Shown here piece by piece: positions 8,488-16,655 of a stretch of DNA of 64,000 nt (the first letter of the stretch is position 1; each line of letters begins with the position of its first letter). The notes under the pieces are model-generated. The model was given only the letters and a program-made list of their open reading frames with translations, was not told the DNA's origin and made no database searches. Source of the stretch: Planctomycetota bacterium (lineage in GTDB: Bacteria; Planctomycetota; UBA8742; UBA2392). The stretch spans positions 39,517-103,516 of the forward strand of contig JAGQRH010000015.1 in assembly GCA_020425605.1 (NCBI GenBank), written 5' to 3'. The position numbers were made by a program, and so were the translations under genes.

Positions 8488-11381
8488 AGAAGCTGTGCGC
8501 AGTTGCATTCGCGGGCTTGCTGCTCGCGCTGAGCGTCAACCCGGCCCGCGCCGATGATGAGCAGCAATCGCGCCTGGCATTCGAGCTCGATTCGCTGCGC
8601 GAAGCGTGGCTCTACGCAGATGACGCCACGGCCGCGGCGCGCCTCGACACACTGCGTGAAGACAATCGCCTGAGTGGCGAGTTCCCACGCTGGTTTGCCG
8701 GCCTGCGCGCGACGCTGGCCTTGCGCAAGGGTGACAAGGCCGCGGCATTGAAGGTCATGCAGCCGATCCTGGACGGCAGCAATGACGCGAGGAACTACCT
8801 GCGCGTTGCCCGCATCTTCATGGCATACGGCGCAAACGATTCGGCACTGGAGGTGATCCGCCAGGGCCGCCGCTGCGGGCCCGATTCGCGAGCACTGCTG
8901 CGCTATGAGGCAGGGCTGCTGTGGCTCGGGGGCGACTACGACGGCGCGCTGGACTGCTACGTCGATATTGTCTGCACCGATGATCGCCCGCAGTACCCCT
9001 TCGTTCTGCCCGCCAACGCACGCTGGAGCGAGGCAAAGCCGTGGGACGCCAAGGGAGACAAGCCCGTCGCACCGACCAAAGAAGCGTACGACGAATGGGG
9101 CGACCCCATCCAGACGCCGGACAGCTACAAGCCGGAGCCATTCTCAAGCCTGTTCATGCCGATCTGGTGGTGGCCGAGCGATCTTCCCGGCCTGGACCGC
9201 TGCATCGACGAAATCGCCCGGAACGCGGACCAGGTCAAAGCCCGCACCGCGAACATCGCTGAGCTGGTCAAGCTTGCACACGAAGCCCAGGACACGCTCG
9301 ACACCCTGCGCACCGGCGACGAAGCCGTCCGCAAGGATCTTGAGGCAAAGGCCCGCCGCACACGCTGGCTGGCAGTAATCGCCACGCGGATCGCCGCACA
9401 GGCCAGGCTGAATGCATCCGAGTGGGAGGCCGCCGAAGTGCTGGCGCGCAATGCGCTTCCACTGGCACCGGACGATCTGTCGCTGCTGGACCTGCAGGCA
9501 CAGGCAATGGCAGAGCTGGGCAAGGCCGAAGAAGCCCGCACCGGACCGCTTGCTCGCTTGCGCACGCTGGCCAATCTCTCTGTCTACAGCTACGGCGTGT
9601 ACGCACGCGGGCCTTCACGGCAGGTTGCGGACCGCGTGTTCGAGCCGGCACTCACGCTCTACCGCGCGAACAAGCAGGCCGGGCTGACACAGCTTGAGCT
9701 GATGCGCACGACCTTCGGGGACACCAACCGCAACCAGCCCGTCTATGCGGGCTTGCTCGGTCTCTGGATGATGATGCACAACGAGCCGGAACTCGCCCGC
9801 AAGTACCTGCTCGAGGCCAGCCGCCTGAACGGCTTTGAGTCCGGCAAGCCGCTGTACCAGGACGCAATCTACGTCGAGATGGCACTGCTGGCACTCGGCG
9901 AAGGCAAGGGCGCCGAAGTCGAGCAGCCCGAAGACCCGGACAAGAACAAAGAAAAGGAAGTCGAAAAACCACAGCCGCCGGAAGGCGAAGAAGAAGGCGT
10001 CGAAATGGCGAAGGTCGACGCGAATACCCACCCGCTGCTACGTAAGGCACTGCGCGCCGGCGCGGTGATCGGCGCTGTGCCGGACACCCGCGAACGCCTG
10101 CGCGAACTGGCCGGCGTTGACCTTTGGGGCGGCTCGGCCGGCATCGGCTCTGTGCTTGCGGCCGCGACGATGCTTCCCGACGGCAACAACGTCATGCAGG
10201 AAGCCCTTTACGGAATGCCCGGCCGAATCGCCGGGGGTGTGCCCGCCAAAGAGCTGGATGCGTTCCTTTCCGAAGAACACGTCACCAGCCAGGGTCTCAA
10301 GCAGGCTCTGACAACAATGGCCGAGTTGATTGAGCAGGTTCGCGCCAACAACAGCTGGCAAGTGCGCCAGTCGCTCAGCCAGAAGACCGGGCCTGTGTTC
10401 GGCATGGTTGAGGCGCGCGCGATCCTGCTGCGCGCGAAGCTGATTGTCGACAAGCCCGCAAGCCTCGATGAGCTCGCAGCATGGCTGAGCAAGTGGCAGA
10501 AGCAGATCGACCTGCGCGTCCAGCTGAAGGCACGCCCCAGCGACGCCTACGCACGCTTCAGCGACGCGCGCCGCAAGGCAGGATTGCCCGAGATCGTCCA
10601 CACCGGCCTGCTGCTTGATGCCGCGCGCATGCTGGCCCGCAATGGCGCGGCCAAGGATGCCGCCCGTCTGCTGTGGTACAACCGCGACGCCATGCTCGGG
10701 CTTGAGACCCAAAACCGGCTGCTGTCACTGGCCGCAGCGCTGGCCGAGAAGGCCGGAGACCACACACTCGCCCTGCGCTGCCGGATTGAAGCCACATCGC
10801 TGGCGCCGGATCAGCGCGACAACACCTATCTCGACCCCCAGCTGCTGCTGGTGGAACTGGCCGCAACCCGCGCCGACCTGACCGAGTTCGGCTCGATCGA
10901 GGATGTGCTGAACTACCTCGAGATCCAGCTGATCCCCTACTCGGACTCGCCCAACATGGCGGCGATTGAGCAGATCGTGCCGGAGCTGAAGAAGGCCCGC
11001 CCGACGCTCGTGATGCGCAACACCAGCCGCACCGGCACCGACGGGATCTTCGCCAACAGCTTGGCATCGGGTAACTGCTACGTGATCGTGCGCAACTGGT
11101 ACAAAATGTCCGTCAGCCCCGAGTGCCTGCCGATCTGCGAGCGCTTCGCCGCCTGGGTGATCGCGAGTGACCTGCCCGTGTCAGGCCGCGGCACGCACAA
11201 CGGTCTCGCCCCCACCGGCGATGCAATCACCGGCTGGGCCATGCTGCGAGAGATCTACCGCAAACAGAGCGCAAACGACCCGGCAGCTCTCAAGGAATCC
11301 GAACGCCTCGCCAGGCTGATCAGCCGCACCAACACCCTGATCGACGAGCAGGAAGAACAATACGAAGAGTGGTGGGATTAA
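8484..11381 (+). CDS. Exported TPR-like alpha-solenoid protein, unknown function
   Basis: The product has 965 residues. It starts with a clear signal peptide (MKKLCAVAFAGLLLALSVNP, cut after ARA before DDEQQ). Helical TPR-type repeats follow; the region around residues 90-170 (ARIFMAYGANDSALEVIRQG and so on) is typical. A highly charged Pro/Glu/Lys linker at about residues 477-508 divides it into two solenoid halves. The ATG overlaps the stop of the previous gene (ATGA), so translation is probably coupled. Together with the upstream HEAT-like protein it may form a periplasmic scaffold. No enzyme motif is visible and I do not recognise a family. Confidence 0.6.
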   Translation: MKKLCAVAFAGLLLALSVNPARADDEQQSRLAFELDSLREAWLYADDATAAARLDTLREDNRLSGEFPRWFAGLRATLALRKGDKAAALKVMQPILDGSNDARNYLRVARIFMAYGANDSALEVIRQGRRCGPDSRALLRYEAGLLWLGGDYDGALDCYVDIVCTDDRPQYPFVLPANARWSEAKPWDAKGDKPVAPTKEAYDEWGDPIQTPDSYKPEPFSSLFMPIWWWPSDLPGLDRCIDEIARNADQVKARTANIAELVKLAHEAQDTLDTLRTGDEAVRKDLEAKARRTRWLAVIATRIAAQARLNASEWEAAEVLARNALPLAPDDLSLLDLQAQAMAELGKAEEARTGPLARLRTLANLSVYSYGVYARGPSRQVADRVFEPALTLYRANKQAGLTQLELMRTTFGDTNRNQPVYAGLLGLWMMMHNEPELARKYLLEASRLNGFESGKPLYQDAIYVEMALLALGEGKGAEVEQPEDPDKNKEKEVEKPQPPEGEEEGVEMAKVDANTHPLLRKALRAGAVIGAVPDTRERLRELAGVDLWGGSAGIGSVLAAATMLPDGNNVMQEALYGMPGRIAGGVPAKELDAFLSEEHVTSQGLKQALTTMAELIEQVRANNSWQVRQSLSQKTGPVFGMVEARAILLRAKLIVDKPASLDELAAWLSKWQKQIDLRVQLKARPSDAYARFSDARRKAGLPEIVHTGLLLDAARMLARNGAAKDAARLLWYNRDAMLGLETQNRLLSLAAALAEKAGDHTLALRCRIEATSLAPDQRDNTYLDPQLLLVELAATRADLTEFGSIEDVLNYLEIQLIPYSDSPNMAAIEQIVPELKKARPTLVMRNTSRTGTDGIFANSLASGNCYVIVRNWYKMSVSPECLPICERFAAWVIASDLPVSGRGTHNGLAPTGDAITGWAMLREIYRKQSANDPAALKESERLARLISRTNTLIDEQEEQYEEWWD

Positions 11382-11593
11382 GCGGAAGTGCCGCGGCCAT
11401 GCAGGGATACGCAGGTGCACTGAAAGGCATCCAGTGCAACGGCAACGCAGCCCCCAAAGCGGCAATCAAAGTAGCCTGACCCCTTTCTGACCACAAGATC
11501 TTACGGCTCACCGATGGGCGTATCTGGAGATGACTCATGCGCAGTGTCATCGTGCGCGCATCGGCCCCGGCATTGGCATGCTGGGCTGACGGG

Positions 11594-12322
11594 CTAGGCG
11601 GGCACGTTCAGGTGTGTGGCTGCGACTGCGACCAGTGCCTTGAAGAGGTTCTGCATGCGTGGGTCGTCGGGCATTCGCTCTGGGTGCCACTGGATTCCGA
11701 TGCGGAACGGGTGGTCGGTGAACTCCAGCGCCTCGATCACTCCGTCCGGCGCCTTGGCGCATACTTTCAACGGGCCTGCGACACTTTCCACGGCCTGGTG
11801 GTGTTGTGAGTTGACCTCGATGCTGGTCGCGCCGATGGCCTTAGCGAACGCTGAGCCCTTCTCAACTTCTACCTTGTGGCGTGTGAAGCCCTCTTTGCCG
11901 TCGCGGTGCACGCCTTCGCCGAGGTGTTGAATCAACTTGCCGCCCGCCCAGATCGCCGTCAGCTGCATGCCCCCGCAAACGCCGAGCACGGGCAGGTCCG
12001 TTTCTTCGTAGAGCATTTTGGCAAATGCGCGGTCAAAGCTCGCACGCTGTGGCGTGACCGGCACGTCCGTCGCGATGGTTGGTTTGCCGTACCATTCGGC
12101 CGGGTAGTCATCACCGCCCACGATGATCACGCCCTGCACCAGCTCAAGCAACGGGCGGATCTCTTCAGCGTTAGGGACTACGGGGATGACAACCGGCGTT
12201 CCACCGGCCGCGATCACGGCCGTGCAGTATTGCGGGTAAAGCTTCAGGTAGCTGCGATCGCGGTCCGGCTGCGGGAAGTGCCGGACGTGGTCGGTGGTAA
12301 TGCCGATCAGGGGCTTACGCAT
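11594..12322 (-). CDS. Gamma-glutamyl-gamma-aminobutyrate hydrolase-like class I amidotransferase (peptidase C26)
   Basis: The product has 242 residues, the normal size for PuuD-type hydrolases. The nucleophile elbow is VLGVCGGMQ with Cys116. The other two members of the triad are His213 and Glu215 in GIQWHPE. An IIVGGDDYPAEWYG segment near residue 66 matches the GGxDxxP region of the family. PuuD hydrolyses gamma-glutamyl-GABA in putrescine breakdown, but relatives act on other gamma-glutamyl amides and no putrescine genes lie nearby, so the substrate is open. GAGAGG precedes the ATG. It is transcribed divergently from folC. Confidence 0.85.
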   Translation of the reverse strand: MRKPLIGITTDHVRHFPQPDRDRSYLKLYPQYCTAVIAAGGTPVVIPVVPNAEEIRPLLELVQGVIIVGGDDYPAEWYGKPTIATDVPVTPQRASFDRAFAKMLYEETDLPVLGVCGGMQLTAIWAGGKLIQHLGEGVHRDGKEGFTRHKVEVEKGSAFAKAIGATSIEVNSQHHQAVESVAGPLKVCAKAPDGVIEALEFTDHPFRIGIQWHPERMPDDPRMQNLFKALVAVAATHLNVPA

Positions 12323-12416
12323 GGGGCCTCTCAGACGCTACACTTTAGCCGATTTGGGGCTGGCGGCCTAACATTCAATCGGTACCATCCCGCCCCAAAC
12401 TGCAATCGAAGCCTCC

Positions 12417-13778
12417 ATGTCGACCTCCATAAACACGCTGCAGGACATCACCAGCTTCCTCGCGCGCCATACCGATTATGAGCGTCAGCAGGGCGGGCGT
12501 ACCCGCGACATCTTCGACCTTGAGCGCATGAACGAGGTGCTGAACCGCCTCGCTCGCCCGGAGCTGGCCTACGCCACGGCGCACATCGCAGGCACCAAGG
12601 GCAAGGGCAGCACGGCGCGCTTTCTTGCCAGCGCGCTGCAGTCGCAGGGCCTGAAGGTCGGCCTGTTCACCAGCCCGCACCTGGAACGGCTGACCCAGCG
12701 CATCGAGATCAACAGCGTCGAAATCCATGAAAAGGCGCTGGTTGAAGCCTTCCAGCGCGTCGTCGAGGCGCTGGAACGCGAAAAGGGCGGCGCGCCCGAC
12801 GTGACGTTCTTTGAACTGCTTACACTCGCGGCGATGGTCGCGTTCCAGCAGGCGGAAATCGACGTGGCCGTGTTCGAAGTCGGACTAGGCGGACGGCTGG
12901 ACAGCACGAACGTGATCAGCCCGCTGGTCAGCATCATCACCGAGATCGGCAAGGACCACACCCGCCAGCTCGGCGACACGATCGAAGAAATCGCGCGAGA
13001 AAAGGCCGGCATCATCAAGCCGGGCGTGCCGGTAGTGTGTGGCGCGAGCAACCCCGAGGCCCAGAAGATCGTCGGGCTAACGGCGCGCGACATGGAAGCA
13101 CCCGTGCTGTACTTCGGCCACGACTACCAGCTGCGGGGGCTCCAGCGCAATGGCCGCAGCGTCGAGTTCACGGCCGACGTGCGCGGCTATCGCTACGAGA
13201 AAGTCCACCTGAATCACCCGGCACGTTTCATGGCCGAGAACGCGACGCACGCCCTGTGCGCCCTTGAGATCATGGCCAGCGAGCCCGACTTCCTGCCAGA
13301 CGGCATCATCGACCGCGAACGCGCGATGGACGCGATTGCACGCACGGAGCTGCCGGGACGCTTCGAGATTTTCGACGGGCGGCCGCTGCTGGTGATCGAC
13401 AGCGCGCACAACGAGGTCAGCATCAAGGCCGCCATGCAGACCGCAAAACAGGTGGCCAAGGGGCCGATCATCTGCGTCAGCGGAATCGCAAGCGACAAGG
13501 ATATCGAAGCCTGCATGCGCCACATGGCGGAAGTCGCCGACGGCGCGATTTTCACCACCTACTACAACCCGCGCGAAACCCAGCCTGTCGAGCTGCTGAA
13601 CCTATATGAGAAGTTCGGCGGCAAGAACGCCGGCACGGAAGAACACCCGGAAGCCGCCCTGGAGGTTGCCATCGAGCAGGCGGGCGAAAACGGGCTGGTG
13701 CTGGTGACGGGCTCGGTCTACCTCGCAGGGCTGCTCCGCGCCGCCGCAATCGAGTATGCCGAGCAGCAGGGCGATTGA
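12417..13778 (+). CDS. folC: Dihydrofolate synthase / folylpolyglutamate synthase
   Basis: The product has 453 residues and belongs to the Mur-ligase superfamily. The ATP-binding loop GTKGKGS lies at residues 59-65. Further family marks are FTSPHLERLTQRIEIN, EVGLGGRLDSTN and a closing VLVTGSVYLAG. The N-terminal helix (YERQQGGRTRDIFDLERMNEVLNRL) is typical of FolC. It adds glutamate to dihydropteroate or to folates in the cytoplasm. The xseB gene follows 34 bases after its stop. Confidence 0.93.
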   Translation: MSTSINTLQDITSFLARHTDYERQQGGRTRDIFDLERMNEVLNRLARPELAYATAHIAGTKGKGSTARFLASALQSQGLKVGLFTSPHLERLTQRIEINSVEIHEKALVEAFQRVVEALEREKGGAPDVTFFELLTLAAMVAFQQAEIDVAVFEVGLGGRLDSTNVISPLVSIITEIGKDHTRQLGDTIEEIAREKAGIIKPGVPVVCGASNPEAQKIVGLTARDMEAPVLYFGHDYQLRGLQRNGRSVEFTADVRGYRYEKVHLNHPARFMAENATHALCALEIMASEPDFLPDGIIDRERAMDAIARTELPGRFEIFDGRPLLVIDSAHNEVSIKAAMQTAKQVAKGPIICVSGIASDKDIEACMRHMAEVADGAIFTTYYNPRETQPVELLNLYEKFGGKNAGTEEHPEAALEVAIEQAGENGLVLVTGSVYLAGLLRAAAIEYAEQQGD

Positions 13779-13812
13779 TCCTGCACACCTTCAATGCTTG
13801 GATGCTCACACG

Positions 13813-14085
13813 ATGGCCAAGAAAAAAGACGAGCCGAAGTTTGAGGACCTGGTCAGCCAGGTTGAGCAGGCGCTGCAGCAGCTGGATTCCGGCGATCTAC
13901 CGCTGGAAGAAGCGCTCAAGCGCTATGAAGAAGGCGTGGCCGCGCTGCGTCAGGCCTTCGGCATCCTGAAGAAGGCCGAGAAGAAAGTGCAACTGCTGTC
14001 CGAGCGCGACGGTGAGATTGCGACCCAGGACTTCGACGTCGAAGACGACGAGCCGGCCGAAGATACCGGCAAGAAACTCTTCTAA
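13813..14085 (+). CDS. xseB: Exodeoxyribonuclease VII small subunit
   Basis: The product has 90 residues. The core FEDLVSQVEQALQQLDSGDL followed by PLEEALKRYEEGVAAL is the XseB signature, a helical hairpin that binds the C-terminal region of XseA. The tail after residue 70 is acidic and not conserved. An in-frame ATG at 13756 lies within folC; the ATG at 13813 gives the normal family length. The partner xseA is not in this window, so the two subunits are encoded apart here. In the complex the enzyme degrades single-stranded DNA to oligonucleotides. Confidence 0.92.
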   Translation: MAKKKDEPKFEDLVSQVEQALQQLDSGDLPLEEALKRYEEGVAALRQAFGILKKAEKKVQLLSERDGEIATQDFDVEDDEPAEDTGKKLF

Positions 14086-14120
14086 CCCAACGCGAACGCC
14101 GCACCCTCGTTTCAACAGGC

Positions 14121-14315
14121 ATGAAAGCCTGCCGCACGGTACATGGAGCCATGGCCACCGCGATCATCGCCGGGCTGGTGGGCGCCGTAATTGGCGGGCT
14201 GTTCATGTCGCCATTGGGCTACGACGGCATGAGGATGGGCACAGTCATAGGCGCTTTGCCCGTCGGGCTGATCACGCTGGTCATCAAATACCCGCGCTGG
14301 GAAGCCGACCTGTAG
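14121..14315 (+). CDS. Small two-helix membrane protein
   Basis: The frame encodes 64 residues, or 54 from the second ATG at 14151. Two hydrophobic segments rich in Gly, Ala and Val (AIIAGLVGAVIGGLFM, then MGTVIGALPVGLITLVI) are joined by a short polar loop. The pattern of small residues resembles Gly-zipper membrane hairpins. Neither ATG has a well-spaced ribosome-binding site. It lies 35 bases after xseB on the same strand. Function unknown; it may not be translated. Confidence 0.4.
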   Translation: MKACRTVHGAMATAIIAGLVGAVIGGLFMSPLGYDGMRMGTVIGALPVGLITLVIKYPRWEADL

Positions 14316-14356
14316 ATTTCCCAACCCGAGACCGCGGCGCGCGTTAGAATCCCTGC

Positions 14357-14731
14357 ATGAAGTATGCACTGTCCATCCTGATGTTCACGGCTGCCCTGCT
14401 GGGTGGGTGCGCGTCCTATTCGCTGGACATGTCCGGCCTTGAGTCCTACTCGACCGATTCGCTCGACGACACGGCCGACCGCTACTCAATGACTTCGCTT
14501 GAAAGACTCTCGTCCTCCACTGCGGGAGAAATCTCGGACAGCATGACGGTCTCAGACCTGGAGCACCTGTCCACGGAAGAACTCGGTGAGACAGCCGACT
14601 ATTACAGCGTTTCCCGCCTTGAGCACGCCAGCAGCATGCACATGGAGCCGATCGCGGAAAGCCTGTCGATCACCCATCTCGAGCGCGCGGCGTCTCGCAA
14701 CCTTGACCCGGATACCATCGGCGGCCGCTAG
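14357..14731 (+). CDS. Lipoprotein built of five 20-residue repeats
   Basis: The product has 124 residues. The signal peptide ends in a lipobox, LGGC, with Cys18 as the acylated residue. The rest is five tandem units of exactly 20 residues, at about 23-42, 43-62, 63-82, 83-102 and 103-122. The shared pattern is a Ser/Thr-rich start, a hydrophobic position, then Leu-Glu-(His/Arg/Ser), a Ser-rich turn and an acidic Ala-Asp or Glu-Ser end. Examples are YSMTSLERLSSSTAGEISDS and YSVSRLEHASSMHMEPIAES. I do not recognise this repeat. The stop overlaps the stop of the convergent HAD gene. Confidence 0.75.
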   Translation: MKYALSILMFTAALLGGCASYSLDMSGLESYSTDSLDDTADRYSMTSLERLSSSTAGEISDSMTVSDLEHLSTEELGETADYYSVSRLEHASSMHMEPIAESLSITHLERAASRNLDPDTIGGR

Positions 14732-15459
14732 TGCTTCACTTCGATCCCGAAGCGGTCCTTCAGGAAATCCAGCAAGTCGAAGAAATTGTGGATCTCGAAG
14801 TCCGGCGTGGTCTCGCCCGGCTCGAACTTTCGTGACGTGCGCTTGTTCAGCACTGTGATCATGCCGATGCGGTTGCATGGGTCGACGTCCATGCGCGGGC
14901 GGTCGCCGACGTAGATCGCCTCGCTGGGCCGAACTCCGAAGGCAGAACATGCGCGCAGGTACAGCTTCGGGTTCGGTTTGCTGATGCCGATTTCGTCGCT
15001 GATGAACACACCCTGCGGCTCAAACATGTTCACCAGGCCCAGCCGCACGAGCTTCTCGGCCTGCTTCAAGGCCAGCCCGCTGGTGATCACGCCCAGCTTC
15101 AGCTCGGTCTGGTCGCGCAGTAACTTCAGCACGTCGACGGCGTCTTCATGTGGGCGAAGCTCGCGGAACTTGGTCTCGTGGTAGCCGACAACACCCGCCG
15201 CGACCAGGATCGTGTCGCTCACGCCCTCCCAGTAATGCTTGGGCACCCGCCGCAGGAGCTTGTCGAAGTGATGCTCGTAGTTGCTGCTGAACTCGACGAC
15301 GATTTCCTGCAGCTCGCGCAGGGCGTCCTCGGTGGCCATCCGGAAGCCGTGCGCACGCATGTTCTCGATCGCGTTGCGACGCGCAAGTGCGGCGAACTCG
15401 CTGGTTGAGTACAGCGTGTCGTCGATATCGAAAAAGATTGCCCGCAGCGTATCAGCCAT
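14728..15459 (-). CDS. HAD-superfamily IA hydrolase (TIGR02253-like phosphatase)
   Basis: The product has 243 residues. Motif I is FFDIDDTLYS, with Asp11 as nucleophile and Asp13 as general acid. Motif II is GVITSG. Motif III Lys lies in ISKPNP, and motif IV is YVGDRPRMDVD. A helical cap domain sits between motifs I and II, as in subfamily IA. It should hydrolyse a small phosphorylated metabolite in the cytoplasm; the substrate is unknown. The start codon overlaps the end of the upstream membrane-protein gene by eight bases, so the two are probably co-transcribed. Confidence 0.88.
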   Translation of the reverse strand: MADTLRAIFFDIDDTLYSTSEFAALARRNAIENMRAHGFRMATEDALRELQEIVVEFSSNYEHHFDKLLRRVPKHYWEGVSDTILVAAGVVGYHETKFRELRPHEDAVDVLKLLRDQTELKLGVITSGLALKQAEKLVRLGLVNMFEPQGVFISDEIGISKPNPKLYLRACSAFGVRPSEAIYVGDRPRMDVDPCNRIGMITVLNKRTSRKFEPGETTPDFEIHNFFDLLDFLKDRFGIEVKH

Positions 15460-15685
15460 CGCTCTTTTCGATCTCCGCGCGAGCTCGCTCTTCGGCCAAC
15501 TGACGCTCTCGCATGACCCAGCCTACGATCAGTCCGACGATAAACACGGCCGGGATGGTGATCATGTGGATGCCCCACGGAAACTCGTCCGCGCCACGCA
15601 TCTCGGTGACCACGACGGCAATCGCCCCGGCCAACAGGGCAATGCTGACGGCAACCAACACGACGGGACCTTTTGCCGGACTCAT
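15452..15685 (-). CDS. Small two-helix membrane protein
   Basis: The product has 77 residues. Two membrane helices are visible: PVVLVAVSIALLAGAIAVVV and ITIPAVFIVGLIVGWVM, the latter followed by a charged helical tail (RERQLAEERARAEIEK). The ATG at 15685 follows CGGAGA at good spacing, so I prefer it to the frame start at 15763. Its end overlaps the HAD gene by eight bases. No family recognised. Confidence 0.6.
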   Translation of the reverse strand: MSPAKGPVVLVAVSIALLAGAIAVVVTEMRGADEFPWGIHMITIPAVFIVGLIVGWVMRERQLAEERARAEIEKSDG

Positions 15686-15818
15686 AATTCTCCGTAACCA
15701 CTTGCGGTTGCGCCGCTTGTACCGAGCGCCAGTTTCAACATTTGGCGCGAAAGTAAGTACCACTATAGCGCACTAATGTACTGGATACACCAACGACGCC
15801 AAACCAAGGAGCGGGGAC

Positions 15819-16592
15819 ATGAGCAAGCTTTTCGTAGTCGCGCTGATCGCGTGCACGTTCGCCATCGGTATGCCACTGGCTGCCCAAGGCGGCGGCGGCA
15901 AGGGCGGCAACTGGGGCAAGGGCAAGCAGTACAAGGGCCCGAACAGCAACGGCGGCGGCAATGGTGGTGGCCAGGGCGGGGGTCAGGGCTCCGACTGGAT
16001 GAAGAAGAAGATCGAAGAGATCGGCTGGGGTGAAGACGGCACGGAAGAACGCGTTGAGCCCGGCGACACCGTTAAGGATGACGCCAAGGAGGCCCGCCTC
16101 GAAGAGGAAGCTGACAAGCTCGGCCTTGAAGACAAGAAGATCCGCAAGGACTTCATCAAGTACGGCAAACTCGGCTGGCAGAAAGCCGAGAAGGAAGACG
16201 CCCGCTGGGCCAAGGACTACAAGAAGTACAAGGATAACGAAGAAGCGCTCGCCAAGGTAAAGGTCGAGCACAAGGAAAAGCTCGACGCTGCATGGGCCGA
16301 CGCCGACGAGTCACAGCTCAAGAAGGAAATCCTGACCGAAGAGCAGCTTGAGACCTTCAAGAAGAACACGAAGGACCTGCGCGAAGAAACCGCGACGGAC
16401 AAGAGCGTCCGCCAGGATGAGATCCGCGCCCGCAAGATCGAAGAGCTGAAGAAGACGGCCGAAGACTGGGTCAAGGCCCAGAAGGAAAACGGCACCGACG
16501 GCAAAGACAACGAAGTGAAGAAGGAAAAGAAGGACGAAGAAGGCGACAGCAGTGACGACGGCAAGGAAAAGAAGGACGACGAGGACAAGTAG
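15819..16592 (+). CDS. Secreted, highly charged helical protein (paralogue A)
   Basis: The product has 257 residues. A signal peptide (MSKLFVVALIACTFAIGMPL, cut after AAQ) is followed by a Gly/Asn-rich low-complexity stretch at about 24-57. The rest is a very charged helix-rich region ending in a Lys/Asp/Glu tail. The middle (ARWAKDYKKYKDNEEALAKV, and later TKDLREETATDK) aligns with the protein at 18045-18761, so the two are paralogues. AAGGAG lies before the ATG and a strong terminator follows the stop. Function unknown. The coiled-coil character suggests an extracytoplasmic structural or binding role. Confidence 0.7.
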   Translation: MSKLFVVALIACTFAIGMPLAAQGGGGKGGNWGKGKQYKGPNSNGGGNGGGQGGGQGSDWMKKKIEEIGWGEDGTEERVEPGDTVKDDAKEARLEEEADKLGLEDKKIRKDFIKYGKLGWQKAEKEDARWAKDYKKYKDNEEALAKVKVEHKEKLDAAWADADESQLKKEILTEEQLETFKKNTKDLREETATDKSVRQDEIRARKIEELKKTAEDWVKAQKENGTDGKDNEVKKEKKDEEGDSSDDGKEKKDDEDK

Positions 16593-16613
16593 CCGTCTCT
16601 GGTAAACAAACAA

Positions 16614-16638
16614 ACGGGCCCCATGCGGGGCCCGTTTT
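16614..16638 (+). terminator. Rho-independent terminator of paralogue A gene
   Basis: A perfect 9-bp stem (16614-16622 with 16627-16635) with a four-base loop is followed by TTTTCT. It lies 22 bases after the stop at 16592. Confidence 0.85.
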
Positions 16639-16655
16639 CTATTGTCTGCAAGGGC

